In this document: piece by piece, positions 1-10,736 of the stretch
How the letters are laid out: every line of letters begins with the position of its first letter
Numbering within the stretch: the stretch's first letter is position 1
Source of the DNA: Perkinsus marinus ATCC 50983
Taxonomy: Eukaryota; Perkinsozoa; Perkinsida; Perkinsidae
NCBI RefSeq assembly: GCF_000006405.1
Contig: NW_003208911.1
Location: 14,608-78,607 of the forward strand
Direction: 5' to 3'
DNA length: 64,000 bases
Program-made: the position numbers and the translations under genes
The notes under the pieces: model-generated
Database searches by the model: none
What the model saw: only the letters and a program-made list of their open reading frames with translations
Told to the model about the DNA's origin: nothing

Positions 1-3000
1 GGTTATGATTATTTCCGTGAGACTCTGTCTCGCTTGACGCTTAATGTCGACAGCGAGGGAAGGCCTCAAACCCTACTCGGTGCTCTAGGATCATCGGCGA
101 CATCGTTCTCCACAAGTGTCACCTTCAGACTACCATCATGTGATGTCACTGAAGAGCGAATCGGGACGAGGATAGCATCCGTCGTCCTAGATGCTCCAGA
201 TTGTTGGGCACGCCGAGAACTAGTACTTCCCAATAACACGGGTGACGATGAGACCTATAAATGGGTTGTGGGATGGAAGTGGAAACAACAGCCGAGTGGG
301 TCGGCTACTGAACCCCCTATGTTACCGGTCCTCAAGAACTACCGCGTCTACTCGACTCGCTAACGGATAACGAGTACGATGACCTCGTAACAGAGCTGAA
401 AGATTGGGAGAGCCGTGGCTGGTTGGTTAAAGTTGGCGAGGACGAGATACACAAGGTGCGTGCGGTTCTACCGGTGGTGCCGGTCCTAACTCCCCATCGC
501 ACCACCAAAGCCCGTCCGACATTAAACTTTCAAAAAATCAATTCGTTATCGGTTAAGGTAGCAGATCCGGCAGCGTCTAGTTGTCCTGACTCTCTAAGAG
601 TCTGGAGGCGCTTCCAAAAAGGCCTAGTTATCGACATCTCAAAGGCCTACCCGTCCCTTCATCTGTCGGAGCCCCTTACTTGGTACCAGTGTCTCTACCT
701 CCGACTCAAAGGACACCGTCAGTCCGGCGTTCTGTACCGCTTGTTGCGTCTTGGTTTCGGTAACTCATCAGCGCCTCGAATTTTAAAATGTGTGCTAGAC
801 TACACGCTGGGCCCGGACAAGTCCACGGATGCTGATATGCTGTTGCCTCTGCCATCAACATCACCCACTCTTCCATCGTTCCATTCGTCTTCTTGTCGAG
901 ACGAAAGTCATGAGTCTCACCTGCGAGACTCGGTCCCCGAGCACTACAAGTACTTTGATGATATTCTGGTACCGGAAGATGAGAAGGCACCCCCAGAGCA
1001 AGTATACCAAAATGTCGAAGTGATACGTACCATTTTGTCCAAGAATCAACTACTCACGAAGGATCCCGTAGTCTTGGATCACGCCCGGCTACTTGGTCTT
1101 GCGATCTTTCGAGGGGAGGATGGCCGTTTATATTGGAAACGGCGAGTTTCCCTGTCTGATCTGTTAGCCTTCGAGCAACGTTTATCTCAAGAGCCACTTG
1201 ATATCACGGCCCGAGATATCTCTTCATGGCTAGGTACGTTGGCGTCTCATCAACCGGTACTGCGATGGCTACGACCATCAGTAGCTATCGGTAAGCGACT
1301 CCTGGGTCGCTCTATTGGTTCCGACTACTCGCGCTGGAATGAGGCTCCGGCCCCTAATGTCTTGGCATATTGTATCCAGTTGGCCAACCAACTTCGAGAT
1401 CGCGGCGATCCAGCGCGAGGACCTTGGCAATTACCATCGAGCGAAGAAGTTGTTTATTGCTACGTTGATTGCTCGGACATTGCCATTGGCCTTACATTGG
1501 CAAACGAACGAGGTGATGTATTTCTCGACTTCACAGCTTTACGAGCACCTGATAAAGAGTCTATCCGTACCTCAACTCATATCAACTGTGGCGAGTTAGA
1601 GGCTTGTATCAAGGGAATCGAACTATTAATAAAGTTCGGTTATACCAAGGCTACTCTGTGTTGTGACTCTACAGCTGCGACGCATTGGTTGCAGTCGTTG
1701 GTTGATAAACAACGAATACATGTCAATGGGCTCTATAAGCTCCTGGTTACTCGTCGTTTGGATATACTAAGGTCACTATTGGATCAATACCGCCTCCACT
1801 TGACAATCGTCCAAGTCCGTTCGTGTGACAACTTAGCCGACACAGTTACCCGGGTGGATTTCAACATCAACCCCTACTGTGCGGAGAACGATGCCCACAA
1901 GCTTGTCGCCTTCGTTCCACGGCTGGGGGGCGAGAGACAGGCTTGGTGGCCATCAAACTCCGAGCTGAGGCGAGCTCAAGGAGTCGATCCGTTGGCGGAG
2001 CTAGAGAAGAAAGACGGTCTGCCAGTCCTACCAGAGTGCCTGCACAAAGATGTGATTCTGAAACTCCACACGTCGTTAGTACATGCAGGCGAGAAAGCTG
2101 TCACAAAAGTTCTGAAGCGGGTATTTTATGTACCAAACTTGGCTTCCTCCGTTCACTCCGCTCTCCAAGGGTGTCAGGATGAGCGCTGTCTCCGCGAACG
2201 AGCCAAGAAGACTCCACTAAACACGGCTGCCCCCAGAAGATTGGCTACGTTCCCGTGGGAAATGGTGGCTGCAGATGTTACCTATTATCTTGGTCAACCT
2301 ATATTGGTCACTGTTGATGAGTACAGCCGATATGCAACGGCTCAACCAATAAGGAGCGAGTCAGGGGAGAATATCTGGACGGCCTTATGCTCAATCTTCA
2401 CAACATCTTTGCTGGGGTGGCCCGTGTATCTTCGGTGTGATCGTGGAACGGGTTTTCTTTCACTCCGTTCTCGACTTCGACGACGAGGGGTCACATTGGT
2501 CGCAACTAGTGGCCATAGACCAACTGCTAACGCATGCGTGGAGAGGTTGAACCGTACCCTTAAAACTAAACTTATGTATCTACCTTCGACGCTGCCGCTG
2601 GTGGACAAGCTACAACAGTGCCTAGAAGCCTACAACAGTACTCCACATAGCGCTACGGGAGAAGCCCCCACGGAGAGGTTCCTAGGGCGACAACTACGTA
2701 CCGGAGCCGAACAACCCGTGGCCGTTCCTCCGCCAGAAGGGGAAGTTCCCTTCAACGTCGGTCAGCAAGTATGGGTATTGAAACCTCCACATGAACGACG
2801 TGCCGGTGAGCGCTTTATGCCTTCCAATCACCGCGTTGTCACTTCGTCTACTCATGCTTCTACTTTGGAAAGAGTTGCCGACCCATCGGTCCAACTCTTG
2901 AATGTTGCCAATGATCGGATCATCTCCGCCCACACCGAGGAATGTCCTGAGATCATTGATGAAGACAATGGTTCTGACCATTCTGGTGACCTTACTATAT

Positions 3001-3430
3001 CGTCTCACTCTGTCAGCTCCGCGTCGGTGCGCAACGACCCCGTATCTGACGGAGTCCAACCAGATCCGAATCGGCAGGCGGAGCTCCGACCAGAAGGTGC
3101 ACCAGAAGTACATGGTTCGACGAGAACGTTACGTCATCGCCATGTTCCCGTACGGTTTATTCCGGGTGGTAACCCGCGAGAGACTAGTTTCGACAGTGAT
3201 GGATATCCTAAAGAGTAAATCATTATGTCATCTACGTAGATGTTAGTCCTTATTTGTCCTTATATTGGTAAATCATGATTCGTTTTCTAGTCGATAGTCC
3301 CTCCGCTCTACCTGTGATGAACAGGGGGGCGAGGTTGAAGTACCACAGAGAGACACCTGTAGTAGACGGCGCGATTATGCGCCTTTCATGCATAGCGTAG
3401 TGCATAGCTAAGAACGTGTCTCGCACTGTG
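1..3430 (+). mobile_element. LTR-type retroelement fossil (RT-RNase H-integrase pol)
   Basis: A long open frame at 423-3218 encodes about 930 residues in the order reverse transcriptase, RNase H, integrase. The RT has the active-site block KYFDDILV (around 946-966). The RNase H part has an Asp-Cys-Ser-Asp strand and a conserved Glu helix. The integrase has an HHCC-type zinc finger and the spaced D, D, E blocks (AADVTYY, RCDRGTGF, ACVERLNR). A separate open stretch at 34-363 lies just upstream. Domain order fits Ty3/gypsy or BEL/Pao; I cannot decide between them. A purine-rich run near 3326-3340 could be a polypurine tract before a 3' LTR, but the 5' end lies outside the window, so no LTR pair can be compared. 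The long open pol suggests a fairly young copy. Whether the whole element is intact cannot be judged from this window. Confidence 0.85.
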
Positions 3431-4085
3431 CTCCTTAAGATAAGAGCAGGTTTCGTCTTTGTCTTGGGAACCTGTGTTCATCAGCAGTTCGGGGGTATCG
3501 CTCACAACTAGACCGATCCTTAACACGTGACTCGAGCATTTTCTGCATCCACGCCATTGGATTAATCTGTACTTGGTCGGAAAAGCATCCTCTTAAAGAG
3601 ATCAGCCTTGTCCCCATTATGGGGACCCCATAGAAATCACAAGTCGACGTGGAGATAGAGTGAGAGTGACGACATAGATAGTCAGGAATATAATTGCGAA
3701 AAATCCGTCGTTGAGTGAAGGGGAGCGGCATTAAAAGTGACCCGAGTGAGTCCCCGCATTCACCACCAACAGACAAATGAACTTAAACCATTATCATGCA
3801 CCGAAGGATAACATCATCATAGTTATGTGGGCTCGACTCATACCCCATCGTCCCCTAAGGCGTCAACTGGCAATTACACCGCGCATGGGCTCAAACCGAT
3901 CTGTTGTGGCCGCCCTGTAGATAGGGCAAGAAGACAGAGATACTCGGTCTGGTTTCTGAACTAGTTCTGAACTAGCGCCTCTAGTTCAACGCGAACTAGA
4001 GGCTGCCGATAGACCGAGGGCCTCTAATTCTGACTAATTCTAAACTGACACCGTTGGTGAGGGACACAACCCTCGGATCGTCCGA
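3431..4085. other. Gene-free stretch with a long inverted repeat
   Basis: I see no convincing coding sequence here. The only structure is the inverted repeat at 3943-4018, listed separately. Frames on both strands are short and show no family resemblance. Confidence 0.5.
3943..4018. repeat. Inverted repeat / hairpin
   Basis: A perfect 11-bp stem (gcctctagttc at 3977-3987, its reverse complement at 3993-4003) with a 5-nt loop sits inside a wider pair of arms (ctcggtct at 3943-3950, agaccgag at 4011-4018). Copies of ctagttctgaac also repeat inside the left half. It could be a foldback element end or a structured RNA; nothing decides between these. Confidence 0.7.
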
Positions 4086-4109
4086 TTGCTAGAGCCGATT
4101 CCGATTGAG

Positions 4110-4300
4110 CGGGACAGCTACGCCATCGAAGATATGCCTGAGTACAATCGTTTCTTGCGGGCGGTGCAGCTATGCCATCCCAAGGTAAGACTTAGTAGAG
4201 TCAATTACTCCGCGCGGGGCAGCTATGCCACTCCAAGATATGCTTCAGCACGACAAATTTCTCTGGTCGGGGCAGCTATGCCACCCCTCGGGGTGGCATC
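4110..4300 (+). repeat. 53-bp minisatellite, locus 1 (about four units)
   Basis: The core ggcagctatgcca recurs with the anchor base at 4118, 4170, 4223 and 4276, a spacing of 52, 53 and 53 bp. Each core is followed by a gatatgcctcag-like segment. The same unit occurs in reverse orientation at 15251-15590. A 163-codon open frame crosses the array, but it is explained by the repeat and is not called as a gene. Confidence 0.85.
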
Positions 4301-5549
4301 GGGATATGCCCTCCCACGGTATGGTGCATTTGACATCCCTAGCCACAATCATCCGCTGAAGCGCAAGGCAAAACGATATCATTTGTCGGCGATATTGATC
4401 GCAGATCTCCAGAGAATGCAGAAATCTACTTCGCTGCCACCAGCGTCAACTCCACTTGAGGGCAGAGAATCTCTGCCAGAGATGCCGGCAAAGGATTCAC
4501 AACGGGACCCGTTGTGCCTTAACATGCTTGAACGGGTGTTGAGGCTGACATGCATGTCACGGGGACACTTTGGATAGATGGCCGTGCATGCAGGGTACGT
4601 TCGGTGGAGCATGGGGCTAGAAGGGACACGGCCACAGTGAAGTTCTGATTTCATCAGATTCAGGAATTCATTGAGCCCGCATACCGTCAGTGGTGAGAAG
4701 GTTCACTTTCGTATCAGTTGGGATCAGCATTCATTCTTGTGCTACAGCCCTCCTTATGTTCCTTTTCTTAACCATTACTCTGTCTGGTAGACAGTGTGTA
4801 TCTCTTCGTGAACCAGTCCTTAAGGATTTCGTGAACCGTAATTAAAGAGATTTATCTAGATGGCTGCTGAGGGAGTTGTAGAGCACCCGTGATACAGGAA
4901 CCAGCCCGTTATTGAAGCTGAAAAACAGAATGGATCGGTATAGACCAATATATGGGGATAAGGGGTCAACGATCAGCGATGGATCGACATGATGCGTACG
5001 CATATACATTGGCGCGCCGAAGCGTGTCGGCTTTACTCTAACAACTCTAACAATGGCAGAAGTTCTGCCGCAGAACAGCGTTACTCGCGAAGCTCACGTC
5101 AAGCTACGGGGCGAGCGGTAAAAGGTAGAAGCTAAAGCCAGGAAAAAGACTTGTATGAGTCATGTATCGGGGAGTGGCGATTGGAAGAATCAGGAGGGAC
5201 AAGATAGGAGTATTCAGGCTATATCTCTGATCGCGAGTGGTGAAGATCATTCGGAGCAAATCCTGCTCTGCTAGAACTTTGGAGATACGAGTTGACGATG
5301 GCACGGAGTGTAATTCGCCAATGGTATGGAAGTAATTGACGATATGCACAACCAGAAGGAAGACAAAATGCAAAGGGGCTTCGGTACATGCGTGCGAGTA
5401 CAGCGGCAGCTGCAGGACCGGCCACAATTCCTCGTATAACTGAGTTGATCATTACTCCCTAATGTTCACCTTTTGCTTAAGGTTTCCTTCGATTGAGCGC
5501 TGGAGAGACTAATCCTTAACCCAAAAGAGCAGTCTCGTTTCTTCTGCAG
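4301..5549. other. Gene-free stretch upstream of the subtilisin gene
   Basis: No supported gene. It contains one copy of the dispersed repeat R2 (4640-4746). The final part before 5550 should hold the promoter and any trans-splice acceptor of the subtilisin gene, but I cannot point to a defined element. Confidence 0.4.
4640..4746 (+). repeat. Dispersed repeat R2, copy 1
   Basis: About 105 bp that aligns base for base over most of its length with 7765-7872. Both contain atcagattcag near the start, then a gtatcagtt block, and both end in cagcattcat followed by ttgtgctaca. The second copy ends in a perfect hairpin, which this one lacks. Confidence 0.7.
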
Positions 5550-6953
5550 ATGTTCAACAGCCTCATGCCTAAGCGCTTGGCCTTCTTGTGGGCTTTCTTC
5601 GCCGGTACTATCGCCTTCGGTGAGAGCACTACTAATCGCACACTGCTGAGGGTATCCCATCGTGGAGTCCCACTCGACATCCGTCATGTATCAAGAATTA
5701 TGACACAGACTCTCGCGGCCTCAGGTGGATTGGTGGAATCTCTCAGTCAAGACGACCATGATTGTGAACGATGCTTCGCACAAGATGATATGGTCTATGA
5801 CTTGAAGGCGATAGGCATACAAATTGTGGACTCCAGATGCCCGGTTGGTCACAGCCAAATTTTAAACTACTTGAGGAGAGCTAAAAATATGCTGAGCATC
5901 GACTTCGATTGCGAGCCCGACTCGAGGGTCACACTGCATCCGATCCTCGCGGCGGACATGGCAACTTGCACTGGTGGCAATTCTGTTCTCGGCACAAACG
6001 ACCCCGCCTCATCCTGCCAGCCTAACCTCGAGCTTATCCATTTAGCGGCTGCCTGGGAAGCGGCTCGCTCAGCCGGACGGAAGCTGAAGGATGTCGTGTT
6101 GGCCATCAGCGACACTGGTGTTGACATGACTCATCCTGACCTGGTTAATCAATTTTGGAGGAACCCAGCTGACAACTCCATCGGTTACAACTTCATAACC
6201 AACAGTATTGATGTGACTGATAGACACAGCCACGGTACTCACTGTGCTGGCAACTCTGCCGCTCAGACTGATAATAACATTGGCATTGCAGGAGTGGCCA
6301 ATATCAATGGATCAGTACCCAATGTGAAGCTGATGATACTCAAGATGCTTGATGACACAGGAAACGGCTTTATGAGTGACGCAGCGAGGGCCATCAACTT
6401 CGCCGTCGAAAACGGGGCAGCATTCTCCTCTCACTCCTACAGGTGGTATACCGACAGTGAAATAATGAGGGCCGCATTCACGAACGCCGCTGCTGCTGGG
6501 CATATGGCTGTGACTGCAGCTGGAAATGAGAGGGTCAATTTGGCTATTCATCCAACCTTTCCATGCACTTATGCGAACGAAATACCATCAATGCTCTGTG
6601 TGGCGGCCAGTACCTCTGACCCCACCGAAGTCGTCATTATGGCCCCTTTCTCGAATGCTGGTTTTGCAACAAAGATTGCCGCACCCGGTATTGATGTTTA
6701 TTCAACTTTACCGGGCGGGTCCTATGGTTATATGAGTGGTACATCGATGTCAACTCCTACGACCGCCGGTGTAGCGGCTTTGCTGGGTACGCTCGGTCTA
6801 GAGAGCCAAGAAATAACGGACATTCTTATCAAGTCTCGGACCGATGGTTTACCAAATTGGCTTGAGGTATCTGATATCGGGGTGATCGATGCCTCCAAAG
6901 CAGTCCAAGCAGCTCTGGGCTCGCCGGCTACTCGCTTGAGAAAGAACATCTAG
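5550..6953 (+). CDS. Secreted subtilisin-like serine protease (S8 family)
   Basis: This single-exon gene encodes 467 residues. The start gives a hydrophobic signal peptide (about residues 7-24), followed by a propeptide-like region of roughly 150 residues and the S8 catalytic domain. The catalytic triad is visible: Asp188 in AISDTGVDMTHPD, His228 in SHGTHCAG and Ser399 in GTSMSTPTTAG, with the oxyanion Asn326 in TAAGNE. Cysteines cluster in the propeptide region and the N-terminal part of the domain, suggesting disulfides and secretion. Family knowledge: Perkinsus secretes subtilisins (perkinsin-like) that degrade host tissue proteins; assigning that role here is inference. No membrane anchor or long C-terminal extension is seen. 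Repeats flank the gene on both sides. Confidence 0.95.
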   Translation: MFNSLMPKRLAFLWAFFAGTIAFGESTTNRTLLRVSHRGVPLDIRHVSRIMTQTLAASGGLVESLSQDDHDCERCFAQDDMVYDLKAIGIQIVDSRCPVGHSQILNYLRRAKNMLSIDFDCEPDSRVTLHPILAADMATCTGGNSVLGTNDPASSCQPNLELIHLAAAWEAARSAGRKLKDVVLAISDTGVDMTHPDLVNQFWRNPADNSIGYNFITNSIDVTDRHSHGTHCAGNSAAQTDNNIGIAGVANINGSVPNVKLMILKMLDDTGNGFMSDAARAINFAVENGAAFSSHSYRWYTDSEIMRAAFTNAAAAGHMAVTAAGNERVNLAIHPTFPCTYANEIPSMLCVAASTSDPTEVVIMAPFSNAGFATKIAAPGIDVYSTLPGGSYGYMSGTSMSTPTTAGVAALLGTLGLESQEITDILIKSRTDGLPNWLEVSDIGVIDASKAVQAALGSPATRLRKNI

Positions 6954-7057
6954 TCTTCGAACAGATGAGTGGCTGCCGAGGATTTCTGATATGTGTTAAA
7001 AAAACCAATCACTTTTCCGTTCTGCAAGTCCACTTTTTTGAACATTGCGTCACTTCG

Positions 7058-7157
7058 TTGATCGGTCTTTCTATCTTGACACGTCGACTTCAGGTCTCTC
7101 TCCTACCATGATTGTCCCTAAATCCATCACTATTGTATTCGGTTTGCTCCTACTGTG
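7058..7157 (+). repeat. Direct repeat R3, copy 1
   Basis: About 100 bp related to 7899-7997. Both carry atcggtct, then ttgacacgtcgactt, and both end in a ttcctactgtgt-like block. In this copy the second half starts a hydrophobic open frame. Confidence 0.65.
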
Positions 7158-7764
7158 TTTCCCATACGGTACAAGTCGAGTATATTGTGGTGTAAAGACT
7201 CGGTCTTTAGCTCCGAATATGATTCGCAACCGTGTTGGTCCAGCTCGCCTGCAGCTCCCCGCATCATATTTAAGTCTACTACATCTGTGTCACGAGCGTC
7301 TGGTACTTCCCTCTATTCGCGAGCGTGAGAAATAGAGTTATGGCCCTCGCCCTCTGTAGTCACGGTCCGTGACTCACGGATGTAACGCCGTTGCAGACCG
7401 AGCAGGTTTTGTCTTTTCCCATCTGATTTCGTTAATGATTACTTCATCGATATTTTGTTGGGTTGTGAGAGTTCCTCTAAACAGCGCCAATCCTAACCTC
7501 GGATTCCGAGGTCTCCTAGCAGTAGCCTCCTCGGAAGCGACTTGCAAACCAATTGAGAAGAACTAATTGCTCTCACAACCTCTGAACAAGAATGAACTTA
7601 CTGTTATTAATAATGAGACATGAATGTAAGCACATTCATTTCCTTCACTCTGGCACTGTTTACAACGATCCCACCGAGGCTGTGAGAAAGCGACAGCATT
7701 CGGATCTGACAAATCATGACAAATACTTCATGTATCACGAGACTAGGAGGCGCACTGACACAGG

Positions 7765-7872
7765 GAAATTCTGATCCGATCAGATTCAGCAATTCACTGA
7801 GCACGCATGCCATTGGTGGTAAGGAGTTTCAGCTCCGTATCAGTTCAGGTCAGCATTCATTTTTGTGCTACA
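7765..7872 (+). repeat. Dispersed repeat R2, copy 2
   Basis: Second copy of the repeat described at 4640-4746. It runs straight into the inverted repeat at 7853-7895, so the hairpin may mark the true end of the R2 element. Confidence 0.7.
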
Positions 7873-7895
7873 CGCTGTAGCACAAGGATGAATGC
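7853..7895. repeat. Hairpin joining R2 and R3 repeats
   Basis: Arms 7853-7872 and 7876-7895 pair over 18 of 20 positions around a 3-nt loop: gcattcat with atgaatgc outside and ttgtgctaca with tgtagcacaa inside. It could be a foldback terminus of a small transposable element. Confidence 0.75.
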
Positions 7896-7898
7896 TCT

Positions 7899-7997
7899 AA
7901 TCGGTCTCTCCACGTTGACACGTCGACTTGGGATCTTTCTTTGACCATGAACATCGAAGTCGATCATTATACTATTCGGCCTGTTCCTACTGTGTGA
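7899..7997 (+). repeat. Direct repeat R3, copy 2
   Basis: Second copy of the repeat at 7058-7157, starting right after the hairpin. Spacing between the copies is about 840 bp. Confidence 0.65.
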
Positions 7998-9111
7998 GCT
8001 GATTATCTCCACCATGGACTGAGAAGGTGGGATGCAAATGAAGTTCACAGCCGCAGGCCGAGGCGAAACTGATCATGCGGAAAGTTCAAGGAGACACAAA
8101 CGAGAGCTATAGGAAGTCACAACGGCAACACACGGGATACAAATGTTGGCCGGTCCATGAACCCACCATACCGGTCTCCGAGAATCGTTCGCGGTGGGCG
8201 ACAAGAAACCCTTACCTTGCCTACTACGAAAACACCATTGATAGAGAGCCTCTAAGCTGTATGGTGAGATCCTAGGCCCTGTTTCTGGCTTTACAGGAGA
8301 TAACAAGAACCTTTCGCTCAGCGTAGTAGCATGACTGAAATGACGCAAAAAGAGGGTCATCGATAGGGACATCTGACACAATCAATGTCCGCGCATCTCG
8401 CTGATGGTTTAAAGTACGGCTAAGCCCTCAGCAAAAATGGGAACATTTATAACTCTCATCATAAGTGTCTGCAGCTCCTCATCGAGTGGGAGGAAGCTTG
8501 TGTTACTGAGCGACGGTAAATGGTCATGGCCCCTCTAAATGGGTGTAACTTGAGACGCGTGTGCACTGCGCACGCGTGCACATTCCAACTGGTGAGTAGG
8601 AAGTAGTAACAATCTCCCTTATATCGGTAAAACAGGGCACTATCAGAAGTTACAGAATAAATATCAGCAAATTGGTAATACTTCTCAACTTGAGATCATA
8701 AATAACAACTTTGGACAACCGTGATATAAGTTGACGTCACAAAGGACAGAACATGCAAGTTCTAGTTAATGAGCATTAGTAAAGTTATCCGTCGCTTCAA
8801 GAATGAATTCAAAAAGGTTCTTCATGTTACGACAACAATTCCCCGCTTGCCACATTGCAGACTCTCCCGCTTTATTCGGTTTGCTAGCCGACACTCCGCG
8901 TTCAATCAAGTACCTCAAAATCAATAGAGGAGAGCAAGGACGCGAAGACTTACTCTATCATAAGTTTTTGCTGCTGTACCGGGCCCATTCCTTTTTTCGA
9001 GCGAGGACGAACGCAGTAATGCAAGGCCGTATTTCCGAGGCTATCACACTGTAAAGCTTCCGCATGGTGCTCCTCTATTAGTTTCTTTAGGTGATCACGT
9101 GAACCTGCGAA

Positions 9112-10420
9112 CTAAGCTCGAATGCACACCACAAGGTCTGCCGTACCATATCGTGCACACAACAGTACAGCCGTCCGCCCATAGGGATCTTGAATGTTGA
9201 TATCAGCGCCCTCGCCGAGTGCTTGTTCCACCGCTACTGCTGGATAGACCCGCTTATAGAAAGCTCTCTGGATGAGGTCCCGTAGAGCATGTGAACTGTT
9301 CGACACTCGCGCCATCAAGGGGACGTAAATAATGGGACGAGGTGAATCTTTAAGGCGCTTTGATATTTTCACAGTGCATCCCAGTATCTATCACAAGACC
9401 CAATACCACATAGATGCTTGCTATAGAAACATCTATGGGCATAGGGGGAAGAACGCGCCGGGCCGAGTCGACGTCAACTATGAGAGTCGCTAGGTTAGAT
9501 TCTACCAAGTGACCCCCTAGGGATGAAGACACTCCTAGGAGTCTCTCCTCCCTGGCTGATCGACTCGCATCACAAGGTCTCTTCTATTCGTACTCATAAG
9601 CCTTACTTTCTCGATGAGCTCTCGAGCCACGGCTGAGTGAGTACTGCCACGAGCCGCCAGGTGAATTGGTGTCTCTCCGAACTTGCTGGGTGACATAGCC
9701 TCGGCATTTGCCGTGATGAGAGAGTCCACCATGTTGACGATCTGAAGCCTCATATTTTCTATCCGGATCAGCATCAGCTCTAATGCTAACAACTCGATTA
9801 AGCTGTTCGAACTGAAACTTATGTTTAGACTAGACGTCAGCGTGAGACGGCTCGTTGTGGCAACTGCCAAGCTCACTATCACACTGTTGACCGAGAAAAA
9901 CAAGCACTAAAGAGACTTCCCATCGCATATTGTCAATACACTACTACAATGAGCTCTTCAAGTGAGCACGATTTCGAGCGATCAACTACCTGTCGAGGGA
10001 GAGGTTCCTCTTTCCGCCTCGCAATATAATGCATAACACTGAATCCATTTCGATCCCGTAATGCTGTATCAGCACCCATCACCAAGCACTGCATCACCTA
10101 TGGTAGAGCTAATACGCATGCATTGGCACTTCGACTCACTTGGGCTTGTGTTCCCCATCGGCCGACACCCATCAAAGGTGTCCTTCCAAACTGGTCTTGA
10201 TAGTTTACTGTTTCCGCTGTTAGTATCCTCATTAATCTGATTTAATTCTTCCTCACCGAATGCATTCACAATCCGCTCACTTTTCTAATCTGTCAACGCC
10301 TTGTTCCACAGTGTGACTGTCATGCACAGCCACGACTAGGGCTTCTGGGCTCTTCTCGATCTTCTTTTCCCCCACCCTGTATTGACGAGAAACAAAAAAC
10401 TTCGTCACGTATACATCACC
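9112..10420 (-). CDS. Ankyrin-repeat protein, multi-exon, ends uncertain
   Basis: Several minus-strand exons encode ankyrin repeats. One holds QFGRTPLMGVG, another GADTALRDRNGFSVMHYIARR, another SKFGETPIHLAARGS, and the last GADINIQDPYGRTAVLLCAR, ending at a stop near 9112. A 44-nt GT-AG intron cleanly joins the first two, with the downstream exon starting with VMQCLVMGAD. Ankyrin repeats mediate protein binding, so the function cannot be inferred further. The 5' exon (around 10285-10420, EKKIEKSPEALVVAVHDSH) and the exact junctions near 9490-9620 are uncertain. The gene runs in the same direction as the V-ATPase gene upstream of it. Confidence 0.7.
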
Positions 10421-10736
10421 ATCCCAGATTGATGCACGCAACGCTTCACAACGAGGCGAATAAAGTTGTGATTGTTCTCATAAGGAGGAGTCGACTACTA
10501 CTACCATCCTCGCCACACTAATCATTGACTACATCACACAATGGTTGCTGAATATTACTTGGAAATCTTCAAGTATCACTAGACACCAATCCCACTATGC
10601 TGCGCTGCATCATCATAACGATAATGAGGAGCTACGCAGTGTTGAACAAAACTCTAGGGTAGCATAACTAGCCCTATGGAATCGAGGATGGCGGATGATC
10701 ATCCTCATCAGCTGTTGCCACTACTACAAGCCTTCT

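Larger units (their letters stand above)
6954..9111. other. Repeat-rich stretch without a supported gene
   Basis: It contains a direct repeat R3 (7058-7157 and 7899-7997), a second R2 copy (7765-7872) and a long hairpin (7853-7895). A short frame beginning near 7108 encodes a signal-peptide-like start (MIVPKSITIVFGLLLL) and could be a remnant of a small secreted protein; the equivalent frame in the second R3 copy does not continue. A GC-rich imperfect palindrome lies at about 8554-8578. Nothing else is recognisable. Confidence 0.45.
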
